Positions 12,831-24,781 of a stretch of DNA of 64,000 nucleotides are shown piece after piece; position 1 is the first letter of the stretch, and the number at the start of each line of letters is the position of its first letter. Where the stretch lies: NCBI GenBank assembly GCA_904063045.1, contig CAJFCJ010000003.1, positions 2,342,504 through 2,406,503 of the forward strand, given 5' to 3'. This stretch comes from Dimorphilus gyrociliatus (Eukaryota; Annelida; Polychaeta; Dinophilidae). The notes beneath the pieces are model-generated. The model saw nothing but the letters and a program-made list of their open reading frames with translations, was not told the origin of the DNA and ran no database searches. Both the position numbers and the translations under genes were made by a program.

Positions 12831-14480
12831 CTAGGTTGTCAGTCTTAATCCAAACAGGAATCTTTGGTTTATTTCAAATCCAATTAGATTTAGTTGTGAT
12901 TAAGTAAAAAATCTGATGTGTCTCAGTAAGATCACGCAATATCAATAATGTTGGTGTTGAAATTGCGGCGGTATGCGTAAGGAATGAAAACAAATGATTT
13001 TTCGCAGTTTGTCTAAAATAAACTATATCGAACATCTTTCACTTTTGGCGGCTTTTTTTGATATGAACGATAAACTGGAATTTCTTTGGTATATTTATTA
13101 TGGCATGGGACTGAGGGGGGAGGGGAGAAGGTTAAAAAGAGAGGTGCAAAAGGGGCTTGTATATTTTTTAACTCGAGAAAGAAAAAGAAGAATAAAAGAA
13201 ATAATTATAAAGCTAATTTTTTTCCTTCTTTCCTTTGTTAATTTACGGTTTGAAAACTTTTCTGAAAAGGTAAAGAAAGATAATAAAAATAAAGGAAAAA
13301 GAAGGAATTCATTTAACTTTGTCACTTTGATTCACCGATTTAGCCAGATTTATGAGCCGAGATATCTTTAGTACTTAATGACTTATATTTCTTTATTTCT
13401 TTTCTTTTTGTGTTGTGTAGTTTGATTCAATTCGTTGACCTTTTTTTATTTTGTTTTGGTATTATTTGAAAAAGTAGGATAAATTTTTAATATTTGTCGG
13501 ATATAAGTTTTAACACTTGGTAGCGTCTTTATATAGAGTTTATATATATATATACAGTATATATTGAAATTTAATAGAAAAGATATAATCAATGAATGGA
13601 ATGAGCTTCTTTGTCAGATATATATTTCCATATACCGCATAGTAATAAATATACTTTCTCTCTCTCTATCTATCTCTTTCTTTCTATCCATTCTCTAAAC
13701 TATTGCAGTTAATAACTTCTTCATCAAAACTATTTCTTTCATAATACTGTTTAGGCCTAGTAGTAAATATTTCCTACATTTATACTATATACAGTAGCTA
13801 ATAATAGATTCAATTAATCAAAGATGGCGTATATAAGCTAATTCTTAATTAACTTTACTTAAATATTCTCTCTCTATCTAGGTGAGAAGCGTAAATGTTT
13901 ATTAGAAGATATTTAAGAAGTAAAAGTAAATTGGATATACGTCGAAATTTAATCAGAATACTTTTAATTAATCTATTAAGCTATTTGGTAAATGAATTAA
14001 AGTGACAATTGCTTTTGAAAAGCTAATTTATAATTTTCTCTTATATTTATAAATAATTAGGTTTCTATATTAAAACTTTCAACTAGAAATTGGTATATAC
14101 AATTTCAAAGAAACAAATAATAATAATTCGTAGTGTAATATAACACAAACCAAATGAAAACAGTCTGATACAAGCTCATCAGTAAAACCTTGTAACTATT
14201 TTAGGAGATTACATTTGATGTATTTGCATATAAAACTTGTTCTTTTCATTACTCAAAGTATCTATTTTATTCTTAAATAAGAACCATACCATTATTATCA
14301 ACTGTAGATTAAATACTTGTTGAATCTTATTCCAATGTTCTTTTTTTTCTTAGGTTTTCTCTCTCTCTTGTTTCTTTTTTACATATAATTAAAAGTATAT
14401 TAATATAATAGAAAAGAGCATATTTTATTCTTCTACAATCATTCATTATATACAATATTTTATTAAAATACGTTATCCAG

Positions 14481-14515
14481 ATTATTATTATTATATTATT
14501 ATTATTATTATTATT
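14481..14515. repeat. (ATT)n microsatellite
   Basis: ATT trinucleotide repeat over about 35 bases with one interruption. Confidence 0.9.
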
Positions 14516-15418
14516 TTTAGAATTGAAGCGACACCTACATCAAAAATAATATTCCAGTACTAATCCCAACTATTTAATTATAGAGGGGAGAAATTTTCTT
14601 TTTTTATGTACAATTCTGAAAGAAAAGGAAATATGTCCCGAGTTGAAAAATTTTATAAATAGCTTCTTTCTACCTTACTTAAGCCTATACCCTATGGTCG
14701 AAATATAAAAAGTAATTACATACTCTACCCCTATAATAGGGTCTAAACAGCTTTCGAAATTGTCAAAAAATTTAAAACCTATAATTTGAAGTGAAAGATA
14801 GTGAATCATCAAAAGTCGAGAGATATATATAAATAAAATAAAAAGTAGGCATATTTCAATAAAAAAAAACCCCATGCTACTTCTCCCCTTTCCTTTCTCC
14901 TTTAAAAAATTAGAACGTATAAAAAGGTGGGCCCCCGAAAAACGTTATAAAAACTTCGTACGGAAAAACTATTAATATGCAAATAAGCTTTTCAATGTTA
15001 ATAACGTGATGGCCGAAAGGGACGCGGCGTGGCGCTTCGGATAGAAAAACAGAAAAAAGTGAGAGACACAGATAGAATTGAAGAGCGAGAAAAAGCACCA
15101 TTCTACAGCGCAGCCGTCTGCGGCGCACATTTAAAACTTTCTTGTGAAACTTATAAAGAGATACTTATTATATACATATAAATAAACCTATATATACATA
15201 TATATATATATGTATATATGTATACATATATGTATGTATACATGAATGTGTATTAATTTATGTAAAGGAGATATACGAAAAACCTATACATCTATTAAGA
15301 GGAATACGAACCCTGAAAAGCAGAAAATTCTCAAATTTTGTTTGAAAAAAACGGAAAATTCTTTTTTTTTAAATTAGAAGAATATTTTATTCTTCAGAAT
15401 TGTTTGGCTTAAAGAAAT

Positions 15419-17546
15419 ATGCAAATGAGATACTTATTCGTCCTAATTGTTCTGCTACTACTACTCAACTCTTGTTCAGCAAGGAAGAGGAGAAAACGAG
15501 GCGAAAAAAATGCTGGTAAATATCGTTATTTATTTACAAGGGGAAATTAAAAGGGAAAAGCAGGAAAATTGATGCTGGGGAATTTAATTGATTAGTCTAT
15601 CGAACTTCGGTGGCTCCTATATCTCAAAGATCGTAAGCGTGAAGATAAGGCCGAAAATTTTTAGCATAGCTCAATCTTAGTGGTCGATTCGAGTCTTTTC
15701 TTCTTTTTTCTATCCTGTTTTATTATTCAATGAAATGTAATTGAAAGGTAAATTTCTACTTAACTGTAAGTACTCTATAGGTATTAATATATCATTGTAA
15801 TATTATAGTATGAAAATATGATGAAAATTTTAGAAATCAATAATGAATAATTCAATAGACAAAAAAATCTATTTTTTACGATTTTTATCGTCACCCCACT
15901 ATTTAAAAATCAAGTAAAAACAGAGAGAGAGAGAGAGAGAGAGAGACAAAGAGAGATTTATTGGTTGTTTTTACAATTTTTTCAATTCAAAGGGATGGTA
16001 TAAAAGTGGAGGATAACTCTTGTCATAATATTTACTAATCAATAAATTCGATAATGGGTTAAAATTAAAAAAACTGCTTCCATTCTGATATGCCTAATAT
16101 AATTTGATTGATTAAACGCTATCACATAAAGAACTGGAATAGGGTAAGAACCAAGGCAGGGTGGGGGAGGGGGGGTGGAGGCGAAGGAAGGGTTGGAAGC
16201 TTTTTTGGAGTAGTCTTTGAGTGGATTGTAATTACGACAGCTAATTACGTACCGTAAAGCTTATACTCAGTAATAAAGTAATAAGGTACTTATCCTCAGG
16301 ATCTTTTTTTAAAATTATGTTAAGTATAGAAATCTAATATTTTTTTTTCTTTATATATTTTCTCTTCTTCTGATTGCACAAAAAATTAATCTATAAAACT
16401 CTTCTAAAAGCTTATAACTTTCAATGGAACTTTACTAATGGTCACCAGTTAAGGTACTCACTTAGTAAAGACGAAAGAAAAACAACTGAAAATAACATAA
16501 GACTTCAATAAAATGTATAGGCTTAAGGAATATATAATTTTTTTATTTATACGCTGCAAAATGAATAAAAAATCTATTAGGGGAAAAAGAAAAAGTAAAC
16601 CCAACTTTCTTTATGGTATTTATACTGTAATTTCTATCTAATTTTCTGCTCGTGATTACTCTGAAAAAGTCAGGTATATACAAAATAGGCCTAAAGAGAT
16701 CAATGGGGATAATTTTACCCAATTCAACATTTATGTTTTCGTGTTTTTTTACTATCCGCATTCCTAAAGATCCAAACGTACTACGACAATTTATTATAAT
16801 ATAGGTAATAAGACTTTTACTGGTAAAACTTGTCATTGTAAAAATGAAAGACCCCTTTTATAAAGCTCACCGGGTGGAATCAGGTGCAAAAGTAACCTTT
16901 TAAACTGTTTTTATTCAAAATTTTGTATTTAGAATGCATTGCGGAGCTTAATTGATTATTGTTGTAATGTTAACAGGTAAAAAAAAAGAGATAAAAAAAC
17001 TTTTCCCCGTCTCTATTACCTGTTAAATCTGCATCTCACCCTCCCGTCGACTATCATCTTTTTCGTGTCTCTTTCTCTGTCTGCCTGTCTGTCTCTCTGT
17101 CTCTCTCCCTCAGTCTCCGGCTCCCTCCCTCGACTGCCATTAAATAGGTTTATTAAAAGATGACCCTTTTCAATTCATAAATAGATGTCAGCCTCAGGGT
17201 ATTTTTTGTAGCTGGCAAATAATCTCTTTCCAAGAAATTTACAACAAATGAATTTTTTTTATTTAATTATCTTCCTCCTTTTTTCCCTTTCCCTTTTTTG
17301 TATATAATTTAATTTAAGGAAAATAATGAACAAGGAAAATTCTCATTGTTTCTCTCCTCTTTTTTATTATCCAGTAACAATTTCTTATTTATTTCCTCTT
17401 TGATTCAAACTTTTGAATATTTTACTTTAAGAGCTGCTAATCAGGGGATTATTTACGGTAGAGAGGGTAAAAATAAATAAGATTATCACTTTATCGTTTT
17501 ATACACTTCGTGTCCTCTAAAAAATGTATAAGGTTAGGAGAGGTGT

Positions 17547-17593
<47 letters not shown>

Positions 17594-20500
17594 AAGAGAA
17601 AGGAATTGGAGAATAACTTTCACTTTTTTGTTTGTAAATAAAAAATGATTGAAGAGGAAAAATATTTTTTTTTGAGATTGCATCAATAGATCTGTCATAA
17701 TATTATAATGATGAGGTATTGAAGAAAGTTGAACAAAGGTTATTATTCATAAAAAAGGGAACATTTGGCAAACGTTCTATTGAACACCTTCTGTTAAAAA
17801 GACATCATTCTTTTACAAGATTGCGTGACATGTCCATGCTATTTATCATTTCTGGTCGTTTAGAAAAACCCATCTGTTTAATACTCGAATAGGTCCTTTG
17901 TTTAGTTATTACTCATTTATAACAAAGATATTTAATTTCTATAAATGATATCATATTTATAAAAATTGACGTTTTTTCTTTTCTTTTAACTTTAAACCAT
18001 TAAATTCTTTACCTAATAAAGTTTTTATATTGTGTGTTTATTAAATCGAGTTGTAATTCTTTTTCTTTTATCTAGAACTCTATTTTGACATTTTGAACGC
18101 TCATGAATATTTATTAACAATTCACTTTCTATTCTCATTTAAGCTGAACTATTTAAATATTCATAGCTTTTTGTTCAAGTGTTGTAAAATTCAGTAATGC
18201 AAGGGTTTTCTCTTATAGTTTTTTCCTTCACCTTGATTTTTTTCCCTTTGTCTTTGCCTTCTATATAGGTTATACTGTCTATGTATAAATAAAAAAAAAA
18301 GAAATTGCACCTGCTTATTATAGAGGTAGAAAAAAAAATTAGAGGAAATTAGAGAGCATCTATTAAACCTAATTAAGCTAAATTACTATAATTGGTTTTT
18401 CGTTACGTATTTACAACAATAAGTAGAAAATTCTTTTTTAATATTTTCTGCAATTTTCTTATTAACCTAAGATAAATAGAATTTTTACTTATGTCGATTC
18501 TCATTATACATAGTGCTTTTCTCCATATTATTACAGAAATTGCTTATGTAGGCCTATATAGTGGAAAAAATAAGGGAGGGTAAAATAGAGGCTAGAAAAC
18601 GAGGCTTTGTGAAAAAGGAAAAGGAGGAGGAGGAGGAGGAAAGAGAGAGAGAGAGAGAGTGAAAAGTTTTTTTTTTATTTTTGTTGTAACTAACTGTTTA
18701 TACTTAAAGATTTTTTTTCAAATGTTAGGTCACTGTTTGTTTTTCACTTTGTACCATTCCGTTCTACTATTTGATGGGTTGTTTTTTCAATTATTTCTCA
18801 AAAACCAATCTTTCCAAAAGGACTTATCCGATAAAAAAAAACTTGAGTAGGATGATGGATAACTCGTTAGCATTTTTCAGCTTAGTAGAAGAGATAAAAA
18901 TCAAAAATAATTTGTTATTTATTAATACAAGATTTAAATTGTTTATTCCAAACTATATATTGTACAAATCCCTGTTTTATTACTATACGTTGAAGATTTA
19001 TTGCCTTTTATTATTATTTAGTAATAACTGTTTATTATCAGTCACAAAGGTTATATAAAGAAAGGTCTATGAGATAAGAGGAGTTATGAAAGTAATGTAA
19101 CTGGTAAAGCACACTTTTAAGTACGAATTAACTAAGAAACAATTTTTAGTGACCAATAAAGCTATTAAATAGTATTTATACGTAATTTAATATCTTTCCT
19201 ATATGTATTTAATGATTACGTAGGATAAATATTTACAATTCTCAAATATTTTAAACAAATATTCGAAAGGAAGCTAAAATCAACTGAAAAAAAAAACAGA
19301 AAAAGAGTTATCGGAAAATGTACAATAGGGCAAAGAGGGAACAGAGACACAGACATAGACAGAACAGAAAGAAAAACACTGGCACCCGCCAAACCATGAC
19401 GAAATTTGAATGAAAGAAAGAATTAGCAGGGGGTGAAGGAGATTTCAATACGGCGATTCGGCTCTATACAAACATACGAAGCGGTTTTATTAACTAGATA
19501 TTTTTTGTAAATTCTTTACGGTGGGTCATTTATCATCGTTATTAAAAGCGCTTATTCATTTTGAATAGTTTTACGACTTCTTTTTTTTAGGCCCAGGCAC
19601 CTCAACCTTAATCGAATAATAGACTAATCTAATTAAGTTAATCGAATTGTAAAGGTCGAGAGGTTTTTTTTATTTAATTTCATTAAGTCCAATGTCGGTA
19701 AAGGATAAAAAGGAAAATCAATTTGTTTATACATAGACTATTTTAACAAGTTTATTTGTATTGTATTAAAGAGAAAAGTTTGAACAAAAAAACAAGTGTT
19801 TTCCTTCAACTCAATAAAGGCGAGCAAAATGTTAGGATTGATCAATAGCATATTAGTGATTTTCAAACCTTTCAACTTTGACCTTTTTCTTCTGTAATAA
19901 ATTCCAATAAATCCCAGCTTGATCCATTTCCTATGTTATAATTAATATTTTCTTTTCTTTTTTTCTCCTTCTCTCAGGGAAAAGAAACTCCGAAAAAAAA
20001 GTTGATGTATCGAACCCGGCCGATTACATCTGGGCAAAACACACGGTCGCTGCTGGAGATACTGCAGTATTACATTGCAGTTTCGATGCCATGTACCCAA
20101 CATATTATGCGTATAAATCGGTAAGTTCCGTTTTTTTCTCTCCTTCCATCAGCTCTTTCCTCAAGGGAAGAAAATAAGAGAAATAAATCATTTTACGTAA
20201 TTGGCGAATTGAATTGGACGGACCGTAAACATTGGTTTTTTTTGCATTATAAAAGATGTCGATTGTAATAGAAGCATTACTTAGAAATATAGAATGAATT
20301 ATGCTAATAAGTTAACATCCAATCCACACGAAAGTAACCTTTGTGATGGAGATGAGCTTGTAATTAAATTAATTTTGTTTTTGGATAAATGATTAATGAA
20401 GTAGGGACGCAGCACGCACGAAATATATATATATATATAGATGTATATCTTGGTTATCCCTCCAAGTAATAATCGCAATCTTCTTCTATATACTCAATGG

Positions 20501-22048
20501 GAAGAGAGAGCGAGAGAGAGAGAGTAATTCTCTCTATTATTAAAATAATATTAACTAAAAAAATTTTCATTATCTTGACATTAAACAGGTGCGATATTTT
20601 GCAAACTAAATTTATTTACAATAACAGAACTTGGGTATTTCTCATTCGTTTTGAGTTTACGTTTAGAATCGTCTAGACATATATATATAAATTGTATATA
20701 TAATATTAAATTAAATATAACTTTATCGAAAGGGATGTTGACTGTACTCTATACAATAATATTCGTCCTATATCACATATACAGTAAAAGATTTACATAA
20801 CTCTTTTTAACGGTATATATTCCTTTTAGAAAATAGAAAAAGTGAACAAAGTATATTTCATATAGTCGTACAATATATAAATATATTTAGGAAGTAAAGT
20901 TCTTAAATAAATTGCGTAAATATAATTAAAGGAATAGGAAACTAATCAAAGTATTAACCTATCTTCCCATTTTCATATAAAGACTCTTATAAACTTTTGA
21001 CAAACAATCTCGCATTACTCACAATGTTATACGGCTGAATAAACTTATGCAAATATAAACAGAAATACAATATTTTTGCGTGAAAAAAGGAAGAGAGTAG
21101 GCTAGATATTTAACGGAAAAAGAAAGAATATGAGGCGGGGCAGGGAGGGGAGAATTGTTGAGATTGGCTGATAAGGAGATGATATTTTAAGATTTATAGG
21201 GCTATATTTTTGAATTGTACCCCTGGAAATTGAAATATAACCCTGAAAAAATAATAGATTATGAAGAAAATATACAAAAAGTTACACTCATAAAACAAAA
21301 AGAAAAAGAATAAAGAAGATATTTAGAACCACTTCCGAAAAGAAGCTTAACATAAGCATTCAATCGTTGCAAGCCGTCTAGTGTTACAACACTACAAACT
21401 TTTGCAGTAGGCTTTTAACAGACTCCAGCGACTGGAGCCAGATAGCAAAATCTACAAAGACTTATAAACGCAACAAAATAGTACTTAAAAGAGTCATAAT
21501 AAAAGTATTAAATCTTTTTAAAACTTAGGTTAATGCATAAAATACTGCAGTACTGTGGTTGTTGTACTATTTTCCAAGTTAAATCTACTGCATCAGGTGG
21601 CTTGAGTTACGTGATAAACGAACTGAAAGCATTTCATATTCATATACTTTTTTCATCCTAACCAACCTCTTAATTTATTCAAGTTTTCTTTCTTTCTTTC
21701 CTTTCAATTATTATTCCCTAATAGATCGACTGGACGAAAGAACCTCATGAGAAGAGCGGAAAGGGGAAATTGTTGGCTACAGGAGATAAGATGGTGTACG
21801 ATAACAACAATCGATACAGGTGAATGATGAAAACGTTTTGCAGTTGATTAGTGGGGTGCGAGAGATGTTTACAGTGTGTTGCGGAACCGCCGAGGGGCAA
21901 TACAAAGCCACGTGACTTTATATTTTATTCTAAAAAGTTTAAGTAGATAAGTGAAAGGTAGAAAGTGAAGAAGTAAAGAGAGAGAGAGGGGGGAAGGGGG
22001 ATGGAGAGGAAGCGGGAGGGGGGAACACGGAGAAGATAATTAGGTTTC

Positions 22049-22081
<33 letters not shown>

Positions 22082-24781
22082 AAGAGAATATAAAATAGTA
22101 TAATCGTAAAAAGAATTTTTAAGTTCGTATCCGTTTAGTTCTGCAAACCTTGAAGAAGAGACAGACAAAAATAGGAAACGTATGCGAGAATGATTAAACT
22201 AAATTCGAGTCTTTCATTTTGTACAAGAATATTAGAATTTCTCTTTTATTGCCTTAGAGGCCTTTTAAATAAGTGACAGTTGAATAAGACAGTTGCGTAA
22301 TTCAAATAAAACGATTAAATTAGAAAAACGTAGAATGGGGGGATTCTTTGCCTAAGGTTAAAGTTAATGGAAATTTTAAAAGAGAAGACCTTCGTGTATT
22401 TGTTACTCTCCCTTTTATTATTCGTTGCTTCCGCTTTCCCTATCTCTTTCTTTCCTATTTTTTGACCACGCCCTCTTCTCGTTACCCTCACCTTTTATCC
22501 CTTATACATGATCGATAACTTTTCGGTCTACTTTGGCAAAGTTTCTTTTTATCAATATCTAAGGAAGCAAGGCGAGAAAAGGCAAAGAATTAGTCCGGTA
22601 AAAAGAAAGATGATCCCCTATGAGGGAATTGTTTGGCAAAGAGATCCTCGAAAAAGAAGCAAACCTTTAAGCCTAGTCATCTATTAAGCACTCATCTTAA
22701 ATTTCCTTTCTTGTCATTTGCATCGTTTTTCTGATACTCTAAAACTTGTATGGAAATATACATTGGTATAGGATTACAGTATATACTCATCAAATTTGTA
22801 TTAAAGAGTATTTCAGGCGGAAATTACTATCTAAATTTTGTTTTAATCAATCAGAGTCTTCACGCCAAGTGGAACAGCTCTGTCCGTCTTAATTATCAGG
22901 AGAGCAAAGAAAAGCGACTCGGGATTATTCAGGTGTAATCTGAGCGATTCTGGACACAGGCACAAGTATTTGCTACTGAATGTGACAGGTGAGAAAATAT
23001 TTGGCAGTTGGGGGATTAAAAGAGTCAGTTAGCGCTGATGGATTAAGGATTTATTTAATCTAGCTCTTTTTTCGACCTTATTTTTAAAAAATTCTCTGTC
23101 TTCTCTTTGATAGATATTATATACTAATATTTTATTCAACGATTTTCATATAATGGAAAAGGAGTTATATTACCTCAATATAGTCAATTGTTTATTATAT
23201 CTAATCCCTGCTATGCAATTATAACAGATTCCAGTATTGAAGCCCAAACTAGCCCTGACGAGGTCAAGGGTTATGTAGGTGAAAATGTGACATTGTGGTG
23301 CAATGCTACTGGTTACCCGCGTCCAATGATTTATTGGACAAGAGAGAACTCTCACGACAAACTTCCGGATGGAACCTATCAGCATTGGGGTAATAGTTTG
23401 CAAGTTTCAAATACTAAGAAAACTGACGGAGGAAGTTACCTATGCTACGTTGACAATTTTGTTCAACCTATCATGTCGTACGTCTTCAAATTAAAGATCT
23501 TAAATAGTAAGTAGTGCCATCTAGTAAAGAAACTTCTTCTTTTATTGTTTACTTTTCATTAAGTTAATATTGACAATGTAAATTAATAGTGGATCAATTA
23601 ACAATGCGAAAATTAGCACCTTTTTTCATATCTATCTTTTTCCAACGTTCAATAGAGGAAACTAAGGCGAAGTTTGAAGCGGAGATGTTCAGGTACGATT
23701 CACCGAAGTTGTACGTTGGAGAGAACATGAAACACGCTCCTCCACCTGTGAGGGGCAGGGCTTACATCTTAGTCTATAAGATGTATATGGAAGATTATAA
23801 CCCGAACATGAAAATACACATGACCTGGTTTAAGGAAAACAAGAAACTGAAGAGATATTCCAAAAGGTTTATGATTCTGGTATGTAATTACTTACAAGTT
23901 AGATTTTAGCCTATGCTTGAATGTTTTGACGAAGTGATAAGGCACTCGTAAAATTCCCCCCAGGGCTTCTTTAAAAGCCGTTTTTCTCTTATTTTTCACC
24001 GGGATCATTGAGGGAAAAAAACATAGGCGGTAAAGGGGTGGAATTTTTCCTAAAAAAGAGATATTCCAAGTATTTACTGAATGCCTGTGAAAAAAAAGAA
24101 TGTTTCTAAGGATAACCTAATTCCTTGAATACTTTACTTATTTTTTTTAAATCTCATAATTGAATAAGTATGCCTGGTTTTTTTTTATTGTACCTAATTG
24201 TTTGCAGGATTATACGAAATCTTCTAAACCTTATCGGGCCGAGTCGACGTTAATCATACGAACGTTTGATAATATAGACAATGGAAATTATATCTGTCAT
24301 TTTCAAACTGAAAACCTCTCCAATTGGCAAGTTTTCAAAATGCATAAAAGTAAGAAGTTTTATATTTTATATGCGACTAGGCTGATTGAATTCTTATTGG
24401 ATAGCTTTTAAAAAAAAGGAGGCCGAGTACCAGTATGGTACCGAAAATTTTACAATTAAAGATAGAAATAGACACCTGTCGTTTCCGTCTTATGTTAGTT
24501 ATTCACTTAAGCGTAAAACTAGAGCTTTATTCGCTTATTTCCCAAAAGGCTAATACGAAAATGCCTACATAGGCAATCTGTTGTTCAAGAATTTATCCAA
24601 ACTTTCATTTATATACTTTCTATCATATTTTTTAGAGCCTATTGATCCTAATCCCCCTTTCGGACCGACTCCTTCGCCTACACCAAAGGTGGAATTGGTG
24701 AAAACTAAAATGCCGAAAACGGAAAAGTTGTATTCAATGGACGACGAAGATTTTGCTGATGAATCTTCTGGACATAATTAG
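15419..24781 (+). CDS. Secreted protein with three immunoglobulin-like domains
   Basis: Eight exons (15419-15515, 19978-20120, 21725-21819, 22855-22988, 23228-23506, 23656-23879, 24208-24349, 24636-24781) join in frame to 419 residues. A signal peptide (FVLIVLLLLLNSCSA) is followed by a dibasic-rich stretch (RKRRKRGEK) that could be a furin site. Ig1 has cysteines in AVLHCSF and GLFRCNL; Ig2 in VTLWCNATGYPRP and SYLCYV with its tryptophan in IYWTRE. Ig3 keeps MTWFK and GNYICHF but has no first cysteine. The tail is proline-rich then acidic, with no membrane helix, so the product is probably secreted. I cannot name an orthologue; secreted Ig proteins of this build often bind growth factors or matrix. 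Several introns are far longer than elsewhere in the window, suggesting regulated expression. Confidence 0.75.
15516..19977 (+). other. Intron 1 of the Ig gene with GA tracts
   Basis: A 4.46 kb intron, by far the longest here. It holds GA runs at 15922-15946, 17548-17587 and 18642-18659 (preceded by GGA repeats), TAGGCCTA at 16686-16693 and 18549-18556, and a CT-rich region at 17035-17125. Open frames at 16543-16836 and 18659-19058 have no coding character. It is a likely home for enhancers. Confidence 0.55.
17548..17587. repeat. (GA)n tract
   Basis: About 40 bases of nearly perfect AG/GA, the longest of several GA tracts in the introns of the Ig gene. Confidence 0.9.
22051..22078. repeat. 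(GA)n tract
   Basis: GA repeat in intron 3 of the Ig gene. Shorter GA runs lie at 20502-20524 (intron 2) and 21977-21990 (intron 3), all with GA on the coding strand. Confidence 0.85.

Larger units (their letters stand above)
12489..15418. promoter_or_regulatory. Long non-coding region upstream of the Ig gene
   Basis: 2.9 kb without a supported gene, unusually long for this window. It contains two CTCF-like sites at 12802-12830, an AAGATGGCG followed by TATATAAG at 13821-13837, pyrimidine tracts near 13655-13690, a TAGGCCTA palindrome at 13752-13759 and an ATT microsatellite. The last 500 bases hold GC-richer patches (about 15009-15040 and 15105-15126) that look like the core promoter and 5' UTR of the gene starting at 15419, followed by a TA/TG repeat at 15170-15245. 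Open frames here look like chance. Confidence 0.45.

Noticed and set aside
12994-13371. Open frame of 125 codons on the plus strand
   Set aside because: Low-complexity Lys/Phe-rich content, no splice partner, an equally long antisense frame; looks like chance in purine-rich DNA.
14910-15128. Minus-strand frame with a signal-peptide-like start (LFLALQFYLCLSLF)
   Set aside because: It lies antisense in the promoter/5' UTR of the Ig gene and has no continuation exon or recognisable domain.
18659-19058. Two overlapping plus-strand frames inside intron 1 of the Ig gene
   Set aside because: Composition is Phe/Leu/Tyr-rich as expected from random AT-rich DNA; no domain and no splice signals fitting a gene.
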